NCBI RefSeq assembly: GCF_001050195.2 | Contig: NZ_DF967970.1 | Location: 1 to 64,000 of the forward strand | Direction of reading: 5' to 3' | DNA length: 64,000 nucleotides | From: Anaerolinea thermolimosa | GTDB lineage: Bacteria; Chloroflexota; Anaerolineae; Anaerolineales; Anaerolineaceae | In this document: positions 37,519-45,496 of the stretch, one piece after another | Numbering within the stretch: position 1 is the stretch's first letter | Layout of the letters: each line of letters opens with the position of its first letter | Program-made: the position numbers and the translations under genes | The notes under the pieces: model-generated | What the model was told of the DNA's origin: nothing | Seen by the model: the letters and a program-made list of their open reading frames with translations, nothing else | The model's database searches: none

Positions 37519-38187
37519 ATGATTACGGATGGTGAGATCCTCCTTCGCATTCTCATTGCCGCCGGGCTGGGGATGCTGGTGGGACTCGAGCGTGAACGGC
37601 AGAGTCAACCGGCGGGGTTACGCACGCATATTGTGCTGGTGTGCGGCTCCACCCTGGCGATGGTGCTTTCCATTAACCTGGCGATGCAATTTCGGGGACT
37701 GGTGCCCAATGGAGACCCTGCCCGCCTGGCGGCTCAGGTGCTTTCGGGGATCGGCTTCCTGGGGGCTGGGGCGATTTTGCGTTTCGGCCCGACCGTCAAA
37801 GGGCTGACCACGGCGGCTTCTTTATGGACGATGGCCGTGGTGGGGCTGGCGGTGGGGGCGGGTTATCTTCTGGCGGCCGCCGGGGTGACGGCCCTTTTGC
37901 TGGTGGTGCTCATCGTGCTCACACGTGTGGAAAACCGAATGATCATTCCGAACATCTCGGCTCAGTTTTCGGTCTATGCAATCGACCGCGCGGGGGTGGT
38001 ACAGCAGGTGCGCGATTTGATCCGGCAGAACTCACTGGAGGTAGATCACTTCCGTTTGCGGCGCAACGTCAGCCGGCAGCGGGTGCGGATAGATGCAGTG
38101 GTCAAAGTGCACGGCAGTGAGGCGCTGGAACAGCTTTCGGCAAAGATCAGTGAAATTGAGGGGGTGAAGGTCGTCAAATACGAATAA
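37519..38187 (+). CDS. MgtC/SapB-family membrane protein
   Basis: 222 aa from ATG 37519, with TGGAGGTG upstream. The family signature LLRILIAAGLGMLVGLERER, then RTHIVLVCGSTLAM, QVLSGIGFLGAGAIL and GLTTAASLWTMAVVGLAVGAG cover five helices. The C-terminal domain (residues about 145-222) is ACT-like (VYAIDRAGVVQQVRDLI). MgtC proteins help cells cope with low magnesium; whether they transport ions is disputed. Apparently monocistronic; no magnesium-type leader was recognised. Confidence 0.88.
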   Translation: MITDGEILLRILIAAGLGMLVGLERERQSQPAGLRTHIVLVCGSTLAMVLSINLAMQFRGLVPNGDPARLAAQVLSGIGFLGAGAILRFGPTVKGLTTAASLWTMAVVGLAVGAGYLLAAAGVTALLLVVLIVLTRVENRMIIPNISAQFSVYAIDRAGVVQQVRDLIRQNSLEVDHFRLRRNVSRQRVRIDAVVKVHGSEALEQLSAKISEIEGVKVVKYE

Positions 38188-38276
38188 AAAGTGCACCCAT
38201 GGGCAGCTTCCGGTGTTGCTTAATCGGAGCTTACCGCTCTGGATAGGGTAGCTCGAAAACCATTCGGGAGGTTGCC

Positions 38277-39260
38277 ATGGAGGTTACTGCCGAGATCAAG
38301 CGGGAGATGTTCTGGACGATGTTGCTTGCACGCCGCCTGGATGAGCGTGCCTGGATGCTTCATCGGCAGGGAAAGATCACCTTTCACGTCTCCGGTATCG
38401 GGCATGAAGCCGCCCAGGTTGGGGCGGCTTTTGCCATTCGGCGCGGATACGACTGGGTGGTGCCTTATTACCGTGATCTGGCGTTGATGCTGGCGCTGGG
38501 ATACACCCCTCTGGATTTCTTCCTCGGGTTGATGGGCCGGCGCGGAGAGCCAGGCTCCGGCGCACGGCAGATGCCCAATCACTGGAGTATGCGTTCCATG
38601 AATGTGGTCAGTTTGTCATCGCCGGTTTCCACGCAAACACTGCATGCCGTAGGGATTGCGATGGGAATCAAGATGCGGAAAGAAGATAAAGTGGTGCTGA
38701 CCACGGTGGGCGAAGGGGGAACATCGCAGGGTGAATGGTATGAGGCGGTAAACTGGGCGGCCATTCACCGCCTGCCAGTCGTTTTTAATGTGCAAAACAA
38801 CCAGTATGCCATTTCTGAGCCGGTATCCCTGCAAATGGCGGTGAACAGTGTGGCTGAGAAGGCGCGCGGCCTGGGTTTGCCCGGGGTCAGTGTGGATGGC
38901 ATGGATGCCTTTGCCTGCCTGACGGCTTTTCAAAAGGCCGTGGAAGACGCCCGTGCCGGGCATGGGCCTGTTCTGATTGAAACGTGTGTGTACCGGATCA
39001 CCCCGCACTCTTCAGATGATGACGACCGCACTTATCGCTCGCGTGAGGAAGTGGAAGCTCACAAGAAGGATGACGGACTGCTCCGAACGCGGAACACGCT
39101 GGAACGAGAGGGGGTGCTTACCCCGCAGGCCGTGGATGCCATGGAAGAACGCGCCCGGCAGATCATTGATGAGGCCGCGGCTCAGGCTGAGGCTACGCCC
39201 TACCCGCCTGGCGAAGAAGGAGCCTTCCCGGTGTATGCTGAGGAGGTGCGTCATGCCTGA
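38277..39260 (+). CDS. 2-oxoacid dehydrogenase E1 component, alpha subunit
   Basis: 327 aa. The thiamine-diphosphate motif is intact: GEGGTSQGEWYEAVNWAAIH and VFNVQNNQYAIS. Other family marks are VSGIGHEAAQVGAAFAI, PYYRDLALML and ITPHSSDDDDRTYR, the last matching the phosphorylation-loop region of branched-chain E1 enzymes. With the beta subunit it decarboxylates a 2-oxoacid and passes the acyl group to the E2 lipoyl arm. BCKDH and pyruvate dehydrogenase cannot be told apart with certainty; the sequence leans to the branched-chain type. First gene of a four-gene operon. Confidence 0.88.
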   Translation: MEVTAEIKREMFWTMLLARRLDERAWMLHRQGKITFHVSGIGHEAAQVGAAFAIRRGYDWVVPYYRDLALMLALGYTPLDFFLGLMGRRGEPGSGARQMPNHWSMRSMNVVSLSSPVSTQTLHAVGIAMGIKMRKEDKVVLTTVGEGGTSQGEWYEAVNWAAIHRLPVVFNVQNNQYAISEPVSLQMAVNSVAEKARGLGLPGVSVDGMDAFACLTAFQKAVEDARAGHGPVLIETCVYRITPHSSDDDDRTYRSREEVEAHKKDDGLLRTRNTLEREGVLTPQAVDAMEERARQIIDEAAAQAEATPYPPGEEGAFPVYAEEVRHA

Positions 39261-40236
39261 AATCACCCTCATCGAAGCGATCCGGCAGGCGCTGGATGAG
39301 GAACTGGCGCGTGACGACCGCGTGCTGGTGATTGGAGAAGATGTGGGCAAGCGCGGGGGGGTGTTCCGGGCCACTCAGGGGCTGTATGAAAAATATGGGG
39401 CGTTGCGGGTGTTCGATTCTCCCCTGGCTGAGGCTTCTATTGTCGGTGTAGGGGTGGGGGCCGCCCTCTACGGGTTACGCCCCGTGTGCGAAATCCAGTT
39501 CGCCGACTTTATCTACCCGGCATTCAACCAGCTGATCAGTGAAGTTGCGCGCATGTGCTACCGTACCAACGGCGAATGGACGGTTCCCATGGTGATCAGA
39601 GCGCCTTACGGAGGCGGAGTAGGGGGAGGGTTGTATCATTCGCAGAGTGTGGAGGCTTTTTTTACCCACGTTCCGGGGTTGAAAGTGGTCATTCCATCCA
39701 ATCCTTATGACGCTAAAGGGCTGCTTAAATCGGCGGTGCGCGACCCCAACCCGGTGCTTTTTTTCGAGCCGAAGAAAGGTTACCGGCTCATCCGGGGTGA
39801 GGTGCCCCCCGGTGATTACACTGTGCCCATCGGCCCGGCGCAGGTCAGCCGTGAAGGGCACGACCTGAGCCTGTTTGCTTACGGGATGATGCACCATTAT
39901 GCCCTGGAGGCCGCAGTGCAGGCCGCCGCTGAGGGAATTTCGGTGGAAGTGGTTGACCTGCGCACGCTTTTACCGGTGGATCGCGAGACGATTCTGGCCT
40001 CGGTCAGGAAGACCGGCAAGGCCCTGATCGTTCACGAAGACACCCTTACCGGTGGCTACGGGGCAGAAATTGCCGCGATTATCGCCAGCGAGGCTTTTAC
40101 CGATCTGGATGCCCCTGTGCGACGGCTGTGCGGGCCGGATGTTCCCGCAGTGCCTTTCAGCCCTTCCATGCAGGAGTGGTTCATGCTTAATCCGGAGCGA
40201 ATTTTACGCGAGATTCGCTCTCTGGCCGCTTATTGA
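39253..40236 (+). CDS. 2-oxoacid dehydrogenase E1 component, beta subunit
   Basis: 327 aa from ATG 39253, overlapping the alpha subunit by 8 bases, with AGGAGGTG upstream. Transketolase-type pyrimidine domain: ITLIEAIRQALDEELARD, VLVIGEDVGKRGGVF, FDSPLAEASIVGVGVGAAL, EIQFADFIYPAFNQL, VIRAPYGGGVGGGLYHSQS. The C-terminal domain has VEVVDLRTLLPVDRETI and VHEDTLTGGYGAEIAA. It forms the alpha2-beta2 E1 with the preceding product. Confidence 0.92.
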   Translation: MPEITLIEAIRQALDEELARDDRVLVIGEDVGKRGGVFRATQGLYEKYGALRVFDSPLAEASIVGVGVGAALYGLRPVCEIQFADFIYPAFNQLISEVARMCYRTNGEWTVPMVIRAPYGGGVGGGLYHSQSVEAFFTHVPGLKVVIPSNPYDAKGLLKSAVRDPNPVLFFEPKKGYRLIRGEVPPGDYTVPIGPAQVSREGHDLSLFAYGMMHHYALEAAVQAAAEGISVEVVDLRTLLPVDRETILASVRKTGKALIVHEDTLTGGYGAEIAAIIASEAFTDLDAPVRRLCGPDVPAVPFSPSMQEWFMLNPERILREIRSLAAY

Positions 40237-40268
40237 TGGTGTGAAAGATTTTAACTGTGGAGTTGCGT

Positions 40269-41498
40269 ATGCCTGTTCAGGTGATCATGCCTCAACTTGG
40301 TGAATCGGTGGTCGAGGGGACAGTGATGCAGTGGCTCAAAGCTGAAGGCTCAGCGGTGGAGCGTTTTGAGCCGTTACTGGCGGTGAATACCGATAAGGTG
40401 GATACTGAAATTCCAAGCCCGGCGGCGGGGACTCTGCTGCGCATTCTGGTGCCAGAGGGGGAGACTGTGCGGGCGGGCACAGTGCTGGCCTGGATTGGTC
40501 AGCCGGGTGAAGCCATTGGAGAAGAAAAACCCGCTCTGTCTCCCGCGCGGGAGGGCACAACCTCGAAGGAAAAGCGGAAACTGGGTTTTATTTCTCCGGT
40601 GGTGGCGCGCCTGGCGCGTGAACATCAGGTGGATTTGCGCGAAGTTCGGGGGACAGGGGAAGGCGGGCGCATTACCAAGAAAGATGTGTTGTCTTACATC
40701 GAGGAGCGGAACCGGGCCGCCCCGGCAACTCCGACCGCTCCCTGGGAAACCCCCGCTGATGGGGATCTCTTCCGGCCGGTGGAGTTGCCGGTTACAGCGG
40801 CGGAAAGCTCTCCGCAACCCGCCAGGGGGCGGCTGATCCGTCTTGACCCGTTGCGTAAGGCTATCGCTGAAAACCTGGCCGCCAGTATGCGTAACGCTCC
40901 GCATGTGACGACGATGATGGAGGCCGATATGACGCGTGCCACGGCGCATCGCGCGGCGCACCGGGAGCTCTTTGCCCGCGATGGAGTGCGCCTGACCTTT
41001 ACGGCTTACTTTGTTTCGGCGATCGTCACCGCGCTTAAAGCCTACCCTGTGGTCAATTCTTCGTGGACGGAGGAGGGCATTCTGGTTCATTCTCAGATTA
41101 ATATCGGGATGGCGGTTTCGCTGGGCGATCAGGGGTTGATCGTGCCGGTGATCAAGAATGCTGATGGTCTGTCACTGCTGGGGCTGGCGCGCACCATTAA
41201 CGACCTGGCCGAGCGTACCCGTCTGCGGCGGCTTCAGCCTGATGAAGTACACGGCGGCACGTTTACACTTACCAACCATGGCACCAGTGGCAGTCTTTTT
41301 GCAACACCGGTGATTAATCAGCCGCAGTGTGGTATCCTAGGGGTTGGCGCAATCAAGAAGCGGGTGGTGGTGATCGAGGACATGATCGCAGTCCGTCCGA
41401 TGGTTTACCTCTCGCTCACCTTCGACCATCGGGTGGTAGATGGATTTACCGCGGATGGTTTTCTGGCGAAGGTGGTGGAAGCGCTGGAGAGCTGGTGA
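40269..41498 (+). CDS. 2-oxoacid dehydrogenase E2, dihydrolipoyl acyltransferase
   Basis: 409 aa from ATG 40269, with GGAG at 40259-40262; GTG 40257 is an alternative. A single N-terminal lipoyl domain has the lipoylated lysine in VNTDKVDTEI. A peripheral subunit-binding domain (ISPVVARLAREHQVDLREV) sits near residue 115, and a Pro-rich linker leads to the catalytic domain with FTLTNHGTSGSLFATPVI and the active-site motif DHRVVDG. It transfers the acyl group to CoA and forms the core of the complex. Confidence 0.93.
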   Translation: MPVQVIMPQLGESVVEGTVMQWLKAEGSAVERFEPLLAVNTDKVDTEIPSPAAGTLLRILVPEGETVRAGTVLAWIGQPGEAIGEEKPALSPAREGTTSKEKRKLGFISPVVARLAREHQVDLREVRGTGEGGRITKKDVLSYIEERNRAAPATPTAPWETPADGDLFRPVELPVTAAESSPQPARGRLIRLDPLRKAIAENLAASMRNAPHVTTMMEADMTRATAHRAAHRELFARDGVRLTFTAYFVSAIVTALKAYPVVNSSWTEEGILVHSQINIGMAVSLGDQGLIVPVIKNADGLSLLGLARTINDLAERTRLRRLQPDEVHGGTFTLTNHGTSGSLFATPVINQPQCGILGVGAIKKRVVVIEDMIAVRPMVYLSLTFDHRVVDGFTADGFLAKVVEALESW

Positions 41499-41545
41499 TT
41501 TTCCGGCTGCTCTAAAGTTATATTGCCTGTCAAAGGAAGGACACC

Positions 41546-42943
41546 ATGAGCACATACGATGTTGTTGTCATCGGGGCCGGGCCAGGAGGGTATGTTGCAG
41601 CCATCCGGTCGGCTCAACTGGGTCTGAAGACCGCAATTATTGATAAACAGTGGCTGGGAGGGGTTTGCCTGAATGTAGGGTGCATCCCTTCCAAGGCGTT
41701 GCTGCGCAACGCCGAAGTGGCGCACCTTCTGCGCGAACGCGGCAAGGATTTTGGCTTTTCTTTTGAGAACCTTACCCTGGATTATGCAAAGGCGGTGAAG
41801 CGCAGCCGGCAGGTTTCGGACCGCCTCACACGCGGGGTGGGTTTTTTGATGAAGAAGAACAAAATAGACGTGGTTATGGGCACTGCGCGCCTGATGACGG
41901 CAAATACCGTTCAGGTGACCGATGGAGAGGGGAAGGTTTCGACCATTGAAGCGAAAAACATCATCCTTGCCACGGGGGCTTCGGCGGCGGCGATCCCCGG
42001 TGTGGCGGTAGATGGAGAGAAGGTGCTCACCTACCGCGAGGCCATCCTGCAGGAGAAGTGCCCCCGCTCGGCCATCATCATTGGCGGTGGGGCGATCGGG
42101 GTTGAGTTTGCCACCATCTGGAGCGCGTATGGATCGGCGGTGACCATTGTCGAAATGCTCCCACGCATTGTGCCGCTGGAAGATGAAGAGATCAGCGCCG
42201 AATTGAGCAAAGCCTTCCGCGATCGGAAAATTCAGGTGCTGGCGGGGCACCGGGTGATGGCGGTGGAAACCACCGAGAATGGTGTGCGCGTGCGCGTTTC
42301 TGGAGAGGGGGGCGAGCAGGTGCTTGAAGCTGAGCAGGCGCTCATGGCCATCGGGTTCAAACCCAATTCGAAAGACCTGGGTCTGGAAGAGGTGGGTGTT
42401 CAGGTGGATGGCCGGGGGTTCGTTCAGGTGGACGAGCGTATGGCGACGAACGTGCCGGGCATCTGGGCGATTGGCGATGTGACCGGCAAAACCTTGCTGG
42501 CGCATGTGGCCTCGGCGATGGGGGTGATCTGTGCCGAAAACATCGCCGGGGTTGAAACCACCACCATTGATTACCGCATGGTGCCGCGCGCTACCTACTG
42601 CCAGCCGCAGATTGCTTCCTTCGGGTATACCGAAGCCCAGGCCAGGGAGGCCGGGTATGAAATCAAGGTGGGGCGGTTCCCGTTCCAGCCCAACGGTAAG
42701 GCGCTGGGCCTGGGAGATTACGCGGGGTTTGTCAAGATTATCGCCGATGCCCGATACGGCGAGATCCTCGGCGCGCACATGATTGGCCCGGAGGTAACCG
42801 AATTGCTTCCAGAACTGACCCTGGCACAGCGCATGGAATTGACCACTGCGGAGATCGCCCGCAACATCCATGCCCACCCGACGCTGAGCGAGGTGATCAT
42901 GGAAGCCGCCGAAATGGCCGAGGGACACGCCATTCACATCTAG
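41546..42943 (+). CDS. lpdA: dihydrolipoyl dehydrogenase (E3)
   Basis: 465 aa. FAD site VVVIGAGPGGYVAAIRSAQL, redox disulfide GGVCLNVGCIPSK, NAD site AIIIGGGAIGVEFATIW, second FAD segment GIWAIGDVTGKTLLAHVA and the C-terminal catalytic HAHPTLSEVIMEAA. It reoxidises dihydrolipoamide with NAD+. Last gene of the operon and followed by a strong terminator. Confidence 0.95.
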   Translation: MSTYDVVVIGAGPGGYVAAIRSAQLGLKTAIIDKQWLGGVCLNVGCIPSKALLRNAEVAHLLRERGKDFGFSFENLTLDYAKAVKRSRQVSDRLTRGVGFLMKKNKIDVVMGTARLMTANTVQVTDGEGKVSTIEAKNIILATGASAAAIPGVAVDGEKVLTYREAILQEKCPRSAIIIGGGAIGVEFATIWSAYGSAVTIVEMLPRIVPLEDEEISAELSKAFRDRKIQVLAGHRVMAVETTENGVRVRVSGEGGEQVLEAEQALMAIGFKPNSKDLGLEEVGVQVDGRGFVQVDERMATNVPGIWAIGDVTGKTLLAHVASAMGVICAENIAGVETTTIDYRMVPRATYCQPQIASFGYTEAQAREAGYEIKVGRFPFQPNGKALGLGDYAGFVKIIADARYGEILGAHMIGPEVTELLPELTLAQRMELTTAEIARNIHAHPTLSEVIMEAAEMAEGHAIHI

Positions 42944-42978
42944 CCAGTGCGCCCGGGTGTGGTGTGTGCAGAGAAGAT

Positions 42979-43012
42979 AAGGGCTGCCCGGCCGGGCAGC
43001 CCTTAAGTTTTT
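42979..43012 (+). terminator. terminator of the 2-oxoacid dehydrogenase operon
   Basis: Palindromic stem AAGGGCTGCC/GGCAGCCCTT around a 6-base loop, with TTTTT at 43008-43012. It lies between convergent lpdA and cysE. Confidence 0.9.
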
Positions 43013-43016
43013 GGCG

Positions 43017-43865
43017 TCAAATAGAGAAGTCCTCGCCGCTCCACACCCCCTCACGAATCTGATGCGGCAGGTGGCCGTGGGTTGAATCGGTATGCGCTTC
43101 GGGTGGGGGCTTCTTTTGCCCGCCGTTGCCGGGCAGGTGCGGGTGCTGGAGGATGTGGATGCGCAGGTCAGATTCGAGCCTGGCCAGGCGGTCACTGGAT
43201 CCGGCGGGCATGGGGGTGCGCACCAGGTCATTCAGCAGGGTTTCCAGCTGTTCCACACGCTCGACCAGGGCGGCTACCGTGTTGCCGATGGCATCGGGCA
43301 TGACATTGTGGTTGAGGTCAGGGCTGGCCGGGCGAGGTTGACTGCGCACCACCACCTGACCGGGAACTCCAACCACCACAGAATTGGGCGGGACGGGTTT
43401 GACCACCACCGCATTAGCACCGATGCGGCTGCCAGCCCCCACGGTGATGGCCCCCAGGATTTTCGCCCCTGCTCCGACCACCACGTTGTCTTCCAGAGTG
43501 GGGTGGCGCTTCCCTTTTTGCAGGCTGGTGCCTCCCAGAGTCACGCCATGATAAAGGGTGACGTCGTCGCCGATCTCTGCGGTTTCGCCGATCACCACGC
43601 CCATGCCGTGGTCAATGAAGAAGCGCCGTCCGATTTTTGCGCCGGGGTGAATCTCGATGCCGGTTAAAAAGCGCATGAGATGAGAGAGCCAGCGCGCCAG
43701 CAATTTAAAGCCATGATTCCACAGCCCGTGGGCAATGCGGTGCCCCCAGACGGCGTGAAGGCCCGGATAACTGAGCAGGATTTCCAGGGTGCTGCGCGCG
43801 GCGGGGTCGCGCTCGAAGACCGAGCGGATATCTTCTTTCATGAGAGAAAAGAATTTCATCTTCAT
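43017..43865 (-). CDS. cysE: serine O-acetyltransferase CysE
   Basis: 282 aa. N-terminal helical part ([20 protein letters not shown]) and a left-handed beta-helix with the catalytic region: [85 protein letters not shown]. The C-terminal 100 residues after the helix are unusual: a coiled-coil segment ([19 protein letters not shown]) and a His/Pro-rich low-complexity tail that replace the short inhibitory tail known from enteric CysE. It makes O-acetylserine for CysK. The gap to cysK is 40 bases, so they form one operon. Confidence 0.92.
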   Translation of the reverse strand: MKMKFFSLMKEDIRSVFERDPAARSTLEILLSYPGLHAVWGHRIAHGLWNHGFKLLARWLSHLMRFLTGIEIHPGAKIGRRFFIDHGMGVVIGETAEIGDDVTLYHGVTLGGTSLQKGKRHPTLEDNVVVGAGAKILGAITVGAGSRIGANAVVVKPVPPNSVVVGVPGQVVVRSQPRPASPDLNHNVMPDAIGNTVAALVERVEQLETLLNDLVRTPMPAGSSDRLARLESDLRIHILQHPHLPGNGGQKKPPPEAHTDSTHGHLPHQIREGVWSGEDFSI

Positions 43866-43905
43866 TCCCTTTCCCTGAGGTTGTCGTTCTCCGTAACCGG
43901 CGCGG

Positions 43906-44847
43906 TCAATCGGCCAGATCGGCGAAGAGCTGGGTGGAGAGGTAACGTTCGCCGAAGGAGGGAATGATCACGATGATGAGCTTCCCTTCATTTTCGGGGC
44001 GAGAGGCAACCTGGAGAGCCGCCCAGGTGGCGGCACCTGAGGAGATTCCCACCAGCAGCCCCTCCATCGTGGCCATCCTGCGAGCGGTCGAGAAGGCGTC
44101 TTCAGCTTTGACACGCACGATCTCATCATAAATCTGGGTGTTAAGCACATCGGGGATGAAGCCCGCGCCGATACCCTGGATGGGGTGGGGGCCTTTCTGC
44201 CCGCCTGAGAGCACGGGTGAGGCGTCGGGTTCAACGGCCACCATCCTGACGGAGGGTTTACGGCTCTTCAGCACCTCACCGACGCCGGTGATCGTTCCGC
44301 CGGTGCCGATCCCGGCAACCACGATATCTACCTGGCCATCGGTATCGCGCCAGATTTCTTCGGCGGTAGTCTTCCGGTGAATTTCGGGGTTGGCAGGGTT
44401 TTTGAATTGCTGGGGCATGAAGTAGCGTTTGGGGTCGCTGGCGACCAGCTCTTCGGCTTTGGCAATGGCCGCCGCCATGCCGCCGCTGCCGGGGGTGAGG
44501 ATCAGTTCGGCACCGTAGGCACGAAGCAACATGCGGCGTTCTTTGCTCATGGTTTCGGGCATCACCAGGACGCATTTGTAACCGCGAGCCGCGCAGACAA
44601 AGGCCAGGGCGATACCGGTGTTACCACTGGTTGGCTCTACAATGATGGTATCCGGGCCGATCAGCCCGGCTTTTTCGGCGGCGTTAATCATCGAAACGCC
44701 AATGCGGTCTTTGACGGAATGGGCCGGGTTGTAATATTCCAGTTTGGCGACAACGGTAGCGCGCGCTCCGGCTTCGCGGGCGATGCGGTTCAGGCGCACC
44801 AGGGGGGTGTTGCCGATTAATTCGGTGGCATCGTTGGCGATACGCAT
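43906..44847 (-). CDS. cysK: cysteine synthase (O-acetylserine sulfhydrylase)
   Basis: 313 aa from ATG 44847 ([19 protein letters not shown]) with AAAGGAG upstream; a longer in-frame start would translate part of the leader hairpin and is rejected. Key motifs: [16 protein letters not shown] lysine in [11 protein letters not shown], substrate loop [16 protein letters not shown]-phosphate loop [15 protein letters not shown] and [13 protein letters not shown]. It makes cysteine from O-acetylserine and sulfide. First gene of cysK-cysE, behind a 240-base leader with attenuator-like structure. Confidence 0.95.
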   Translation of the reverse strand: MRIANDATELIGNTPLVRLNRIAREAGARATVVAKLEYYNPAHSVKDRIGVSMINAAEKAGLIGPDTIIVEPTSGNTGIALAFVCAARGYKCVLVMPETMSKERRMLLRAYGAELILTPGSGGMAAAIAKAEELVASDPKRYFMPQQFKNPANPEIHRKTTAEEIWRDTDGQVDIVVAGIGTGGTITGVGEVLKSRKPSVRMVAVEPDASPVLSGGQKGPHPIQGIGAGFIPDVLNTQIYDEIVRVKAEDAFSTARRMATMEGLLVGISSGAATWAALQVASRPENEGKLIIVIIPSFGERYLSTQLFADLAD

Positions 44848-45088
44848 GGTTGAAAATCTCCTTTGTAAATAGTTGAACCGATTAAAAAGAAAACCAGCAG
44901 GAAAACAAAACAGCGGAGCCTTTGAGGCCGCTCGCAAAAGATGTTGCGGGGCCGTGTTCCGCTGCCTTCGTCCTGCTGGTAAACTGCTTGCTTTACGTGC
45001 GATGGCTTAACGAGGCAGGGTCACCGGGCCCCGCCACGGACACATGCACGCAATGCTTCTCAATACACCAAAATTTACCAGTTTCATC
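44848..45088 (-). promoter_or_regulatory. structured leader of cysK with attenuator-like alternative hairpins
   Basis: About 240 untranslated bases. In RNA order, GCGGGGCC (opposite 45027-45034) can pair with GGCCCCGC (44946-44953). A competing, crossing fold pairs ACCAGCAGGA (44971-44980) with TCCTGCTGGT (44893-44902), stabilised inside by CAGCGGA/TCCGCTG (44958-44964 with 44911-44917), and is followed by TTTTCTTTTT: a terminator. The two folds cannot coexist. This is the logic of a riboswitch or attenuator for cysteine supply. I could not match it to S-box, T-box or other known consensus sequences. Confidence 0.6.
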
Positions 45089-45095
45089 GAGATCG

Positions 45096-45123
45096 ATTAT
45101 ATGATGATTTAAGTCCCTGTCAA
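45096..45123 (-). promoter_or_regulatory. promoter of cysK-cysE
   Basis: On the minus strand TTGACA (45118-45123), 16-base spacer, TATAAT (45096-45101). Both boxes are perfect. Transcription would start near 45088, giving the long leader. Confidence 0.82.
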
Positions 45124-45256
45124 GGGCATTTTATGAGTCAAATCTGGCTTTAAAAGCACGAGGCGGGGGATGAATCGCCAGACGGAGGTGAAGAATAAAA
45201 TGGGGGTGTTCTTCTGTGGTTTCAAAAAGCGTTAATAGAGCCAAGCGGGATATTAA

Positions 45257-45285
45257 TTGTTTTTAATGTTGATTTATGTTATATT
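45257..45285 (+). promoter_or_regulatory. promoter of the leader RNA and phosphatase gene
   Basis: TTGTTT (45257-45262), 17-base spacer, TATATT (45280-45285) in an AT-rich stretch. The expected start is near 45292, just before the structured RNA. Confidence 0.6.
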
Positions 45286-45291
45286 GATTTC

Positions 45292-45398
45292 GTGGAGGCA
45301 GTGATCCGCAGATGAGATCTCGGTCGCTTCACCCGGAAGGGGGTGTCTGCGGGGAGCCAGTAGCGAAACCGGCCACAGGGGCCGGTTTTTTTGTTTAA
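45292..45398 (+). ncRNA. structured leader RNA ending in an intrinsic terminator, class unknown
   Basis: About 105 bases. Outer stem CCGCAGA (45306-45312) / TCTGCGG (45346-45352) encloses CACCC-ggaagg-GGGTG (45330-45345). After GGGAGCCAGTAGCGAA comes a perfect terminator AACCGGCC/GGCCGGTT (45367-45387) with seven T. The promoter is directly upstream and the phosphatase/nucleotidase ORF starts 99 bases after the terminator. It could be a riboswitch acting by premature termination or an independent small RNA. I compared it from memory with common riboswitch consensus sequences and found no match. Confidence 0.6.
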
Positions 45399-45496
45399 GG
45401 GTGTGAAATCTATCACGAAGGGAGGTGCTCAATCGTTCAATTCCGGGTATTGATCCACTCTCCTGCGGAGAGAATCAGAAAATGAAGGAGTGTTGT

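Noticed and set aside
41405-43231. 608-codon minus-strand ORF
   Set aside because: Antisense to lpdA and the E2 end; composition is His/Arg/Pro-rich shadow coding in GC-rich DNA, while the plus strand encodes a clear enzyme.
44893-45090. SRP RNA, T-box or S-box in the cysK leader
   Set aside because: Short similarities (GTTTACCAGC, GAAGGCAGC, CCCGGTGACC) are present, but the order, spacing and diagnostic boxes of these RNAs are not.
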